From: Photobacterium lutimaris
GTDB taxonomy: Bacteria; Pseudomonadota; Gammaproteobacteria; Enterobacterales; Vibrionaceae
NCBI RefSeq assembly: GCF_003025555.1
Contig: NZ_PYMH01000002.1
Location: 62,001 to 126,000, forward strand
Length of the DNA stretch: 64,000 nucleotides
Direction of reading: 5' to 3'
Part shown: one piece after another, positions 55,256 to 62,579 of the stretch
Position numbering within the stretch: position 1 is the stretch's first letter
How the letters are laid out: the number at the start of each line of letters is the position of its first letter
Program-made: the position numbers and the translations under genes
Notes under the pieces: model-generated
Told to the model about the DNA's origin: nothing
The model's database searches: none
What the model saw: the letters and a program-made list of their open reading frames with translations, nothing else

Positions 55256-56089
55256 ATGGAATTAGTGCAAACCCCATTCGCGCCACGTCCCAAAGAGCTA
55301 GACCCGGTTGAGGGGGTAGGTTGGGGCAACCGGGCGTCACTGCGTTTGGTATCGGGTCCGACTTATCACAGCATTGAACTGGTTACCGATATTACCGACC
55401 CGAGCGACATTGAACGTGTTGAAGTGTCGTTGAATGGTTCGGCCAAAATCAATGTGACGGGCGAAACGCTGGTCAAGCTGCAAGCCCACCGCAAGAACTA
55501 CGCCCAAGACGGGCGCTATGTCATTTCATTTGGTGATGCCACATTGCGCACCAAGATTGGTGTACGCCAAACCGACCTTGTTACCTTGGGTGGCGAAATC
55601 TGGTTTGTGTATATCACTCTCAAATCAAAACCTGCCGGAACCACACCGCCAAGGATCCGCGCTCGTGCCCATGTGCTACCTGCACAATCGGTGCGTTACT
55701 ACATGCCGCGTATTTACGAGCTGACGTGGTTTGCCTCGGCAACAGGCCGCACGCCGTTTGATTTTTCCGAGCGCAGCCCGGCACTAAACCTCAAGCGCAT
55801 TCATTTCCTCGATAGCTCAGTAGATCGTGTCCGCGTTCTGCGCGATAGCTTCGAAGAAATGAACGTCACAAAGGCTGATAATGCCTACGACTTGGCGCAG
55901 GCCAAGAAAGAGCAAAACCCTGATTGGTTTAGCCTCGACTTTATCCGCTATGGCTTTGGTGCTGACGGCATGTTGAACACCGCCGCCCGCAGCCAGTTGG
56001 CTTTCGAGCTGGATAAATCCGCCGTGGGCAGTGTGCCGGTGATCGTTGAAGCCGTCGAACAGGTGAACGCATTGCCATCCAAAGGCTAA
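55256..56089 (+). CDS. Major capsid protein, PM2 P2-like (double jelly roll)
   Basis: 277 residues from ATG 55256, preceded by AAGGGGAGC. Length is close to PM2 P2 (about 270). The order of features is that of P2: GWGNRASLRLVSGPTYHSIEL (compare the AGNSCSIKLPIGQTYEVIDL region of P2), SDIERVEVSLNG, KLQAHRKNYAQDGRYVISF, RQTDLVTLGGEIWFVYITL, then in the second half LKRIHFLDSSVDRVRVLRDS, KADNAYDLAQ and PVIVEAVEQV. Both halves are predicted jelly rolls. The match is by pattern, not by search. It is the main reason to call the block a tailless virus. No scaffold or protease gene is present. Confidence 0.75.
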   Translation: MELVQTPFAPRPKELDPVEGVGWGNRASLRLVSGPTYHSIELVTDITDPSDIERVEVSLNGSAKINVTGETLVKLQAHRKNYAQDGRYVISFGDATLRTKIGVRQTDLVTLGGEIWFVYITLKSKPAGTTPPRIRARAHVLPAQSVRYYMPRIYELTWFASATGRTPFDFSERSPALNLKRIHFLDSSVDRVRVLRDSFEEMNVTKADNAYDLAQAKKEQNPDWFSLDFIRYGFGADGMLNTAARSQLAFELDKSAVGSVPVIVEAVEQVNALPSKG

Positions 56090-56098
56090 GGGGGCGCG

Positions 56099-56374
56099 AT
56101 GAGTCTACTCGATTCAGTAGGAGAAACACTGGGTGGGATTTGGGATACCGCCAGCGATGGTGGCGAAGCCTGGTTAAATTCTTGGTTTGATAACGAGGCT
56201 GAAAAAGTGGCCTCGGCAGCACCGGAAGAAAATCGTACGCCACAGCACAAAGAGCCAGCCCAGCAACCCACTGGGCAGCCGATTTACACCTCGGGTGTCA
56301 GTAATACGGCCTTGATGTTGATGGGCGGTGGCATTGCGGCACTGGCTTTGGTCTTGCTGCTGAGGGGGAAATGA
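56099..56374 (+). CDS. Virion membrane-protein candidate
   Basis: 91 residues: an amphipathic acidic N-terminal half (SLLDSVGETLGGIWDTASDGGEAWLNSWFDNEAEKV), a Gln/Pro-rich linker and a C-terminal membrane helix (NTALMLMGGGIAALALVLLL). No homologue recognised. It starts 9 bp after the capsid stop and its own stop overlaps the next ATG, so it is part of the same operon. Confidence 0.6.
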   Translation: MSLLDSVGETLGGIWDTASDGGEAWLNSWFDNEAEKVASAAPEENRTPQHKEPAQQPTGQPIYTSGVSNTALMLMGGGIAALALVLLLRGK

Positions 56375-56526
56375 TGCCGTTTCTATTTTGGCCGCTACTG
56401 ACGGGCACCATCGGCTATATTTCCGGGTTATTTACCGGGGAAAAAGTCGGGCGAACGATACGTATTCTGGCGGCAGTAGTTATGGGGCTGTGGCTCTATG
56501 ACATTGTGATGGGGAAGAAAGCATGA
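56371..56526 (+). CDS. Small two-span membrane protein
   Basis: 51 residues in ATGA overlap with both neighbours. Two hydrophobic segments (FLFWPLLTGTIGYISGLF and ILAAVVMGLWLYDIVM) flank a short basic loop (GEKVGRTIR). Too short to be listed by length filters. Probable virion membrane component. Confidence 0.6.
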   Translation: MMPFLFWPLLTGTIGYISGLFTGEKVGRTIRILAAVVMGLWLYDIVMGKKA

Positions 56527-56717
56527 TGAACATTCCCGGTCTGACAAACTCCGGCAGCATGCCGATTAACGCGGGGGCAGGGCCTAGCTCGGTTGGCGGC
56601 AATGAAGAAATCAATTTCCGTGGCGGTTCGGTGTCCTTTGGCTCTGGTAGCTTGCCTAATTGGGCAATGGCGGCGGTCGCTGTTGGCTTGCTGTGGTTTG
56701 TGCTGAAGGGGAAGTAA
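56523..56717 (+). CDS. Small virion membrane-protein candidate with glycine-rich head
   Basis: 64 residues: a Gly/Ser/Asn-rich N-terminus (INAGAGPSSVGGNEEINFRGGSVSFGSGSLP) and a C-terminal membrane helix (NWAMAAVAVGLLWFVLKG). Overlaps the preceding and following genes by 4 bp and 1 bp. No homologue recognised. Confidence 0.6.
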   Translation: MMNIPGLTNSGSMPINAGAGPSSVGGNEEINFRGGSVSFGSGSLPNWAMAAVAVGLLWFVLKGK

Positions 56718-57133
56718 TGCAGTTTTGTTTTATTAGCCCTGAGCATCCCGACTATTTACATCATGTACACCGCTTAGGGGCGGCGTTTGATGAAGCCGAG
56801 AATCCCGAGCAGGAATATCGAGAAATGAAAGAGCAGCTGGAAGGCGGCACCCTAAGTTTGTACCACGCCAAGGATAGTGGCGTTGATTTGTCCATTGTCG
56901 GTGAAGCCGACGGGCAAAGTTATTACGTGTGGGGTGTCGCTGGTGTGGGCTTCAAGGCTGGCATCAAAGAGCTGATTCGTCGGATCAAATTGTCAGGTTT
57001 CAAGTCCGTTACTTGCGCGACGGCCAAGCAAGGCATTCGCCGGATGTATCGCTATTTTGGCCGTAACGCCATTACGGCAGTGGAAAGGCTCAGTAATGGC
57101 AAGTTATGTACATGGCATAAGTTGGAGGTGTAA
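56717..57133 (+). CDS. GNAT-like small protein in the capsid operon
   Basis: 138 residues; the start ATG shares its A with the previous stop codon. No membrane helix, unlike its neighbours. The beta-alpha pattern with SYYVWGVAGVGFKAGIKELIRRIKLSGFKSVTCATAKQGIRRMYRYFGR resembles an acetyltransferase (GNAT) fold whose last part (GIRRMYRYFG) is like the conserved C-terminal helix. The acetyl-CoA loop (Q/RxxGxG/A) is not clear, so activity is uncertain. It could be an assembly or host-modifying factor. Confidence 0.5.
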   Translation: MQFCFISPEHPDYLHHVHRLGAAFDEAENPEQEYREMKEQLEGGTLSLYHAKDSGVDLSIVGEADGQSYYVWGVAGVGFKAGIKELIRRIKLSGFKSVTCATAKQGIRRMYRYFGRNAITAVERLSNGKLCTWHKLEV

Positions 57134-57744
57134 TGGGACGTTCAAAATCGAAGAAATCATCCAACACCACTAATGTCAGTGGTACAGCGGCGGCCAGTGG
57201 TGACAACAACGGCGTGATGCTATCTGGAGTGAATGATTCCAGTATCAATGTGAACATGACGGATCACGGTGCGATGGAGCAAGCGGCCGAGCTTGGCGAA
57301 CTAGCGCTAACCAGTAATGTGAAAGTCACAACCGAAGCGCTGGACAGTAATACGCAAGTGACTAAAGCGGCTTTAGGAATGGGCGAGCGAACGGTCGATA
57401 AGGCGCTCGACTTTGGCAAAGATGCCATTGATGAAGCCATGAATTTTGGCCGTGACTCGCTAGAAGGTGCGTTGCAATTCGGTGGTGATGCGATGCAGCT
57501 CAATGCCGAAATCAGCAATAACGCGATTGAGGAAGTCAGTCAGGCGCACCACGAAAACCTACAGATGGTGGCGGGGCTAGCGGGGAACCAGGCTGCGCAA
57601 AACAGTGCAAACCTTGAATCGCTGAAAGAGCTGGCCGCAATGAACAGTGATGGCGGCCAAGTCGCAACTAGCCGCCAGATGACCATTGTTGTCGGTCTGG
57701 TCATGACATTCATGGCCATCATGATGCTTGGAGGTAAGCGATGA
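57133..57744 (+). CDS. Membrane-anchored 11-residue-repeat helical protein
   Basis: 203 residues. Ser/Asn-rich N-terminus, then a hendecad helix (about 65-150) whose best units are TVDKALDFGKD (87-97), AIDEAMNFGRD (98-108) and SLEGALQFGGD (109-119), followed by weaker units. The C-terminus has a membrane helix (about 182-200). An 11-residue period gives an amphipathic or long rod-like helix, suited to lying on a membrane or standing out from it. Probable virion structural protein, for example under the capsid vertices. Confidence 0.6.
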   Translation: MGRSKSKKSSNTTNVSGTAAASGDNNGVMLSGVNDSSINVNMTDHGAMEQAAELGELALTSNVKVTTEALDSNTQVTKAALGMGERTVDKALDFGKDAIDEAMNFGRDSLEGALQFGGDAMQLNAEISNNAIEEVSQAHHENLQMVAGLAGNQAAQNSANLESLKELAAMNSDGGQVATSRQMTIVVGLVMTFMAIMMLGGKR

Positions 57745-58517
57745 ACTTTCACCAGATTATGCAGCCGCGCCAACGTTCGCAGTTTCAGGCCGTGGGTGAA
57801 TTTCTCTATATCGACGCGTGTCCGGAGTCGGTATCAATCACCACTGAGCGTGGCGATTATCGACTAAAACAGGGGGCGCAGATTATCGACCCGCAGTTAG
57901 CAGGCCGGGTAACCGTTGAGAACATGGGCGAGGCTGGGGCAGTCACCATTATCTGCGGTTACGGTCGCTACGTGCCGCCGTCTGACGGGCAGCAAGTGGC
58001 AGTAACACAAATGCCAGCAGTGACCCTGTCACCCAATCAAATGATGAACATCGGCAAATTGCCACAGGTTGCGTTGGTCGATGGGCAGGCGGTGATTATT
58101 TCCCAACTGCCGAAGGTTGAGCTGGAAGATAATCAGCAAGTGACCGTGTCACAACTACCCGAAGTATCATTGGCAGCAGGCCAACAGGTCGCCGTGACCG
58201 AACTCCCTCGGGTGAAGCTGGAAAGCGGGCAGGCAGTTCGCGTCTATGCCACTACGCCAATGCTGACCAAACCCGTTGGCGGCGAAAACATAGCAACCAG
58301 TGAGCTGGCTATCACAGAGGGCATCGCAGAGCTGGCTTCTAATACATCACGCTGTCACGTTTTGCTGAAAGCCAGTTCAACCAACGCCGATGCAATCACA
58401 CTCGGCAGTGGCTGGACATTGGCAGCAGGCGAACAGCTCAAACTTGAAACCACCGCCGCACTGAGCTTTGCGGGTACTGACGGTGATGCAATCCAAATTA
58501 TCGAGGTCACACGATGA
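57741..58517 (+). CDS. Spike/vertex candidate with five 16-residue beta repeats
   Basis: 258 residues overlapping both neighbours by 4 bp. N-terminal domain (1-83), five exact 16-residue units (84-163) with the pattern Q-x-V-x-V-x-x-L-P-x-V-x-L-x-x-G and a C-terminal beta-rich domain (about 180-258, ending DAIQIIEVTR). The repeat suggests a beta-solenoid or triple beta-helix shaft with a C-terminal knob, like a spike. No homologue recognised. In PM2 the vertex spike is P1, which is larger. Confidence 0.6.
   Translation: MNFHQIMQPRQRSQFQAVGEFLYIDACPESVSITTERGDYRLKQGAQIIDPQLAGRVTVENMGEAGAVTIICGYGRYVPPSDGQQVAVTQMPAVTLSPNQMMNIGKLPQVALVDGQAVIISQLPKVELEDNQQVTVSQLPEVSLAAGQQVAVTELPRVKLESGQAVRVYATTPMLTKPVGGENIATSELAITEGIAELASNTSRCHVLLKASSTNADAITLGSGWTLAAGEQLKLETTAALSFAGTDGDAIQIIEVTR
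57990..58229 (+). repeat. Five tandem 48-bp coding repeats
   Basis: Exactly 240 bp, five units of 16 codons, in the spike candidate. Units differ at DNA level, so the periodicity is held at protein level rather than by recent duplication. A sixth, decayed unit follows. Confidence 0.7.
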
Positions 58518-59596
58518 CAGAAAAAACACTAAAGGAACGTCTGCCCGTAGGAAGCCCACGGAACAAAGTCGAATACTTGGCGGATGAGTTCGAACGTGTT
58601 GCCAACGACTTGTACAGCCGTTTGCAGAACAAGGCAGTCAACCTGCTGGCGAACCCTCAGTTCAATGAGATCTACGAATCACAATCCAATGTGACGGACT
58701 TTAACAAAATGACCATGACTGAAGGGCAAAAGCCTAGCCTTGATTTAGCCATCAGGAATGGTCGCGGCTCAATGATGGTCAGTGACAGCTGGGCGGTCGA
58801 GCTGCCGTATGCCGAAAGTCAGGAGGCGACTTTCTTCAACACAGGCCGTTATTTCAGTTGGGCTGATACCTTTGACCGCGCAAGTGGCGTACTAGAATGC
58901 AGGGCAAAAGCGTTTACCTTGTATCAGGTGGCAACCGTGCCATTCAATGGCCTTGACCATGACAAGCTCAAAGCGCGTTTTTCGATAACGGGCTGGTCAG
59001 GGACAAAAGTCAAAGTCGGCATTGCCATGATGAAAGTCGACTTAGACGGCACGATGAAAGTGGATTATGTGGATGCCGTTCGCGAGTACGTGCTCGAAGA
59101 CAATGTTGCTATCGACAACCCGATGACGGTTGAGTCTGGGGAAATGAGTCTCTATATGCATGGTGTCTCGCCACGCTGTATGGTCGCGCCGTTCTTGGAA
59201 ATTTCTGATGCACGGGGATATTGCTATGTTTACAACGCCGCACTCTGGCATGCCACTATTCATGGTGATGATCCGAAAGCGTTCATCAACCAGACCAACC
59301 CGCATGGCTACTCGCAGTTTATCTATCACGGTAAGTTCCCTGAGTTCGAGTTCTTGGACAGCAACCTAGTGACCTATAAAAACAGTCGGCACTTCCCGTT
59401 TTTTCATAATGCCCAACAGCACTTCATTATCAATATGCGTGAGAAATACAGCGCGAAGGTCATTGATATCAAGCCGGATTCGATAACTGTTCAATACAAC
59501 GATTCTGACTACCAGGCGTTACAGGCAGACCCCGACGTATCACACCTTTGGTACCAGTACAGCATGATGCCCATCGGTGTCGGGTTCTATAAATGA
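58514..59596 (+). CDS. Receptor-binding or tail-fibre-like virion protein candidate
   Basis: 360 residues. The start (LKERLPVGSPRNKVEYLADEFERVANDLY) is helical and could bind the spike; the part AVNLLANPQFNEIYES resembles the NxLxNPxFE entry of phage fibre and carbohydrate-binding sandwich domains. The middle (about 60-250) is beta-rich with FSITGWSGTKVKVGIAMMK and MVAPFLEISD strands; the end (YSAKVIDIKPDSITVQYND) forms a small domain. Overlaps the spike candidate by 4 bp and the next gene by 4 bp, so they belong to one operon. Confidence 0.55.
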   Translation: MTEKTLKERLPVGSPRNKVEYLADEFERVANDLYSRLQNKAVNLLANPQFNEIYESQSNVTDFNKMTMTEGQKPSLDLAIRNGRGSMMVSDSWAVELPYAESQEATFFNTGRYFSWADTFDRASGVLECRAKAFTLYQVATVPFNGLDHDKLKARFSITGWSGTKVKVGIAMMKVDLDGTMKVDYVDAVREYVLEDNVAIDNPMTVESGEMSLYMHGVSPRCMVAPFLEISDARGYCYVYNAALWHATIHGDDPKAFINQTNPHGYSQFIYHGKFPEFEFLDSNLVTYKNSRHFPFFHNAQQHFIINMREKYSAKVIDIKPDSITVQYNDSDYQALQADPDVSHLWYQYSMMPIGVGFYK

Positions 59597-60111
59597 AATG
59601 GCTGATAGCACTTGCCATGGTGCTGTTATGGCTCAACAGCCGCAAAGGGCTGGTTACTCCCAGTAATCAGCCAAGCCAACCATCAAATAACACAGGGATG
59701 AATGAAGATATGACAACCGGAATGCCACGGGGTATCCGTAATAACAACCCGCTGAATATTGAGTACAGCAAACACAACAACTGGCGTGGCCAAGTGTCCA
59801 GCGATGGCCGATTTGTGATTTTCGAAGATGACAAATGGGGCTTCCGTGCGGCGGCTCGTATCTTACGCAGCTACCAGAAACGCGGGATCACCTCCATCAA
59901 CGACATTATCCATACGTTTGCGCCAAGCCATGAAAACGACAGTGATCATTACGCCAACATGGTGGCGACTTGGACGGGCTATGACAAGTACCAGGCACTT
60001 GATGCGACCAACGATAGCACCGCCGCCGTACTCATTCAGGCCATGGCACGTATGGAAGTCGGCCGCCAATATCCAATTCATGAAGTTATCGAAGGAGTTG
60101 CGCTGGCATGA
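59593..60111 (+). CDS. Membrane-anchored muramidase/transglycosylase-type virion protein
   Basis: 172 residues with an N-terminal membrane helix (KWLIALAMVLLWLN) and a Ser/Pro/Asn linker. The globular part starts PRGIRNNNPLNIEYSK and goes on with FVIFEDDKWGFRAAARILRSYQ and THAPSHEN-like TFAPSHENDSDHYANMVATWTGY, a pattern known from phage virion-associated peptidoglycan hydrolases (GIRNNNPxNI). It probably degrades the cell wall at entry or release. In PM2-type viruses such a membrane lysin (P7) lies inside the capsid. Confidence 0.65.
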   Translation: MKWLIALAMVLLWLNSRKGLVTPSNQPSQPSNNTGMNEDMTTGMPRGIRNNNPLNIEYSKHNNWRGQVSSDGRFVIFEDDKWGFRAAARILRSYQKRGITSINDIIHTFAPSHENDSDHYANMVATWTGYDKYQALDATNDSTAAVLIQAMARMEVGRQYPIHEVIEGVALA

Positions 60112-60209
60112 CGACAAAGAAAGCTGCTACTTCGGTAGCAATCAGTGTTGCAGGCGTGATTATCGGCGCATACACACTCAAATTTCTACGTAAAAAAGGA
60201 TGGTTATGA
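60108..60209 (+). CDS. Very small single-span membrane protein
   Basis: 33 residues, ATGA overlaps with both neighbours. One membrane helix (TSVAISVAGVIIGAYTLKFL) with a basic end (RKKGW). Position next to the holin-like gene suggests a lysis or virion membrane role. Confidence 0.55.
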   Translation: MTTKKAATSVAISVAGVIIGAYTLKFLRKKGWL

Positions 60210-60421
60210 TTGATTTGAAACGGGTGATTAACCTTGAAGAGACAAGCACCAAAACGGGTTTGATGTTGCTTGGCAGTGCTGCCGTAGGTTTGCTGACAGG
60301 CAATAGCGAACTAGTTACCGTGACCATTGGTGAATCCGGTGCGCAATTGGGCGGCACAATTCCGGCCATTGCCGCTATGTTTATTGGCCTGTTTGACACG
60401 GTTCGCCGGGAAAAAGGCTAG
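60206..60421 (+). CDS. Holin-like small membrane protein
   Basis: 71 residues from ATG 60206. Two hydrophobic segments (TGLMLLGSAAVGLLTG and GGTIPAIAAMFIGLFDTV) with an exposed middle (NSELVTVTIGESGAQL) and a basic tail RREKG. This is the two-span pattern of class II holins and it follows the cell-wall enzyme. Function is inferred from size, topology and position only. Confidence 0.6.
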   Translation: MIDLKRVINLEETSTKTGLMLLGSAAVGLLTGNSELVTVTIGESGAQLGGTIPAIAAMFIGLFDTVRREKG

Positions 60422-60430
60422 GGGGTTTAT

Positions 60431-60607
60431 GTGGGAGAGCTGCTAAAACTGTTTACCGAACTTGGTGTTAATCCACCTACGCTTATCATCTGTTATCTAT
60501 TATTTCGGTCAGTTAAGGCTCATGAAGCTGTGCTTAGTGAGCTAAAGAGAATGCTAGCTCAACATGAGAAGCGCATCATGAAATTAGAGTGGAAGAATGA
60601 AAACTGA
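60431..60607 (+). CDS. Small membrane protein with coiled tail
   Basis: 58 residues from GTG 60431, 9 bp after the holin-like stop, with GGGGG as a possible Shine-Dalgarno. A hydrophobic segment (PPTLIICYLLF) is followed by a charged helix (SVKAHEAVLSELKRMLAQHEKRIMKLEWK). This is the layout of small phage lysis-region accessory proteins. Weak evidence; an untranslated remnant is possible. Confidence 0.45.
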   Translation: MGELLKLFTELGVNPPTLIICYLLFRSVKAHEAVLSELKRMLAQHEKRIMKLEWKNEN

Positions 60608-60682
60608 TTAAAATGCAGGCATGAGTGTACAAAAAAAGAACCATTGATGTTAGCTTTATACATGATTTCATAAGGAGATATT

Positions 60683-60904
60683 ATGGCTAAGGTTACATTA
60701 TGTTCAGATGGTGCTGATGTTTCTGATCAGGTTTTTACAATCGATCTTGAAAGGAAAAAAGACATTTTAGCTTTTATTAATTTAGTTAAACACGGTGGTG
60801 TTAGCTCTGGTCTAGTTAAACCTGCAGTGCAAGTGCAATCCTCAGGTAAGAGTCAGACCGTTTCTCATCGTAATGACTGGCATTTAGATGACTCACTTAT
60901 TTAA
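60683..60904 (+). CDS. Unknown small protein at the right end of the virus block
   Basis: 73 residues with AAGGAG 6 bp before ATG. A compact mixed sequence (MAKVTLCSDGADVSDQVFTIDLERKKDILAFINLVKHGG) without membrane helix. I do not recognise it. The terminator at 60911-60933 follows directly, so it is the last gene of the block or a separate short transcript after the 75-bp gap. Confidence 0.55.
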   Translation: MAKVTLCSDGADVSDQVFTIDLERKKDILAFINLVKHGGVSSGLVKPAVQVQSSGKSQTVSHRNDWHLDDSLI

Positions 60905-60910
60905 TCAAAT

Positions 60911-60933
60911 AGCCCGCAATAGCGGGCTTTTTT
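60911..60933 (+). terminator. Terminator at the right end of the virus block
   Basis: AGCCCGC-AAT-AGCGGGCT hairpin plus six T, 6 bp after the last stop codon. Confidence 0.85.
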
Positions 60934-60937
60934 ACGT

Positions 60938-61639
60938 TTAATTCAGTGGTACAGAGCCCCACATATAGGCTTCTTTAGCATCATCATAGATGAAACCCGC
61001 CAAGTACTTGGTGCTATCCACAGTCACATTAAACGCCATGCCTTCATAACTGCCATCAAAATCGGGATCTGAACAACCCGACGCATCAACATCAACCGTG
61101 TGATAAAAAGAGACTTCACTCATTAGCTTGCCGGACAACGTACAGTCAGCATTGATTGTAAGGTTCGCGGCACTGTCCAAAGACCAAGATTCGCCCGTCA
61201 TAGGATCAGTAAAGGTACCAACAAGGCTATCTAGTGATTCAAGCGTATTTTTTTGACGATCGAACGAGTAAACAAACGGTTCGTTGTTAATGGTGGTAGA
61301 AACTGTTGCAGTATCACCGTCATAGTAAATATTAACGATTTGATCGGGGTCTGAGAAATAGAAGCCATCAGCAATGGCAGCTACGCCAGTTAATCTCAGT
61401 TCATTAGCTAACGTATAGATTCGGTCAAAGTACAAAATGGCCGAGCCATCTGAGATAAGTACTTTTCCTGCATTAGCTTTATCAACCAGCATGACAGCTT
61501 CGCCAGATTGAAACAGGCCATCAAACTGGGTACCGGTTTCTGAACCAGCGGAATTTCCTTCACCAGAAGAACTTGAACCAGAACCTCCGCCGCAGGCTGT
61601 GAGTAAGACAGTTAACAACAGTACAAATATTTTTTGCAT
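60938..61639 (-). CDS. Lipoprotein with Gly/Ser-rich linker, function unknown
   Basis: 233 residues from ATG 61639 (AAGGATGATCTG as Shine-Dalgarno). Signal QKIFVLLLTVLLTAC with lipobox LTAC (Cys about 16), then GGGSGSSSSGEGNSAGSETG as flexible linker. The mature part is beta-rich (GVAAIADGFYFSDPDQIVNIYYDGDTATVSTTIN) with one cysteine pair (DCTLSG...GCSDPD). No family recognised. It lies convergent to the virus block, so it may be its neighbour in the host chromosome. Confidence 0.6.
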   Translation of the reverse strand: MQKIFVLLLTVLLTACGGGSGSSSSGEGNSAGSETGTQFDGLFQSGEAVMLVDKANAGKVLISDGSAILYFDRIYTLANELRLTGVAAIADGFYFSDPDQIVNIYYDGDTATVSTTINNEPFVYSFDRQKNTLESLDSLVGTFTDPMTGESWSLDSAANLTINADCTLSGKLMSEVSFYHTVDVDASGCSDPDFDGSYEGMAFNVTVDSTKYLAGFIYDDAKEAYMWGSVPLN

Positions 61640-61758
61640 CAGATCATCCTTGAGTTGGTGGTTAGGTTTCCAAGTATGCAAATGAAGCGCAGCTTGGAAA
61701 CCCAAAAAGTATTTTGATTAGAGTCAGTTAACGGATCAAATTGTAAAGGCTAGGGAGC

Positions 61759-62226
61759 TTACTTCTTAGCTGCGTGCTTGGTTTGAATATTCCGATACTT
61801 TTTCTTTTTGTCTTTGCTGACAGTCTCATGCATCGGCTGTTGGAGTCGGCGGCCGCCACGGAACGGCAACGGTGTGACGACATTGGAACGAACGGGCACA
61901 TAGTCTAATTCGTAGAGTCGCTTTAACGCGTGGTATTCATCATAACGTAGTGACCAAGACATCAGCTCTTTGGGACTAAAGCGGCGACCATCAGGAGTGA
62001 CGATGACACAGTATTGTTCATCAATTCTAAATCCTTGCCAGCGGGTATCATCAGGAAGATAGCCACGGGCACGAATGATCAGTAATTTTTCAGCCATTGG
62101 ATTAACGTCGATTTCTCCGGTTAACCAACGTTTGACGGTGATGGGACGAACGTGAAACCAAGCAGAAGCTTGAGCAATGTTGTCGAAATGACGCCAGAAC
62201 AGCTTGACGAAGGATTGATGCAGCAT
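61759..62226 (-). CDS. Phage-type helix-turn-helix protein (DUF3653-like)
   Basis: 155 residues from ATG 62226, with GCGAGGC upstream; the frame continues to 62298 without a better start. A helix-turn-helix is visible in FDNIAQASAWFHVRPITVKRWLTGEID (about 14-40), followed by NPMAEKLLIIRARGYLPDDTRWQGFRID and VTPDGRRFSPKELMSWSLRYDEYHALKRLYEL, a layout known from small Vibrio phage regulators. The C-terminus is basic. It probably regulates a mobile element. Its closest upstream neighbour is the 50-residue gene; together they look like a small phage remnant separate from the capsid block. Confidence 0.55.
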   Translation of the reverse strand: MLHQSFVKLFWRHFDNIAQASAWFHVRPITVKRWLTGEIDVNPMAEKLLIIRARGYLPDDTRWQGFRIDEQYCVIVTPDGRRFSPKELMSWSLRYDEYHALKRLYELDYVPVRSNVVTPLPFRGGRRLQQPMHETVSKDKKKKYRNIQTKHAAKK

Positions 62227-62269
62227 GATGTGCCTCGCAAATTTCTCGTTTATTAAAAGTTCTTTTCGA

Positions 62270-62422
62270 TTAATCAAACGTGGATTGATAGACAACACCG
62301 ATAACGTTAGCCAACAACAAATTACCGGACATAAGCCGACGTTTGTAAGGAGAAGACGCTAAGCGATCATGTGAGATATAAAAAGGTACGCATTGTAATT
62401 TAACTAACTGTTTCCAAGACAT
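62270..62422 (-). CDS. Small protein upstream of the helix-turn-helix gene
   Basis: 50 residues from ATG 62422, preceded by the strong Shine-Dalgarno TTTGGAGG. The frame extends 51 codons further to 62575 but without such a site. Sequence MSWKQLVKLQCVPFYISHDRLASS is basic and ends hydrophobic (LLLANVIGVVYQSTFD). Not recognised. Probably co-transcribed with the next gene, 44 bp downstream. Confidence 0.5.
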   Translation of the reverse strand: MSWKQLVKLQCVPFYISHDRLASSPYKRRLMSGNLLLANVIGVVYQSTFD

Positions 62423-62579
62423 TTTAAGCCTCCAAAAGTAGACGTTTCTGGCTTGACCCATAAGCCACAAGAACCTTACAGACATTGTTAAATTTATATC
62501 CCTCTGTTTATCCCACTTTAAAATGTCAGTGAGTTTTCCCAGATTAAACTGTCTCTTTCCAAGGTAGTTCATCATTGCT

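Larger units (their letters stand above)
53037..60935. mobile_element. PM2-like tailless (double jelly-roll capsid) provirus, probably incomplete
   Basis: A block of overlapping plus-strand genes with a packaging ATPase, a capsid protein that resembles PM2 P2, many very small membrane proteins, repeat-rich virion candidates and lysis-type genes. It is absent from the conserved gene order around it. No tail, portal, terminase or head-maturation gene is present, which fits a membrane-containing tailless virus. Neither integrase nor replication initiator was recognised. Boundaries are approximate: the left at the ATPase, the right at the terminator 60911-60933. Confidence 0.65.
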
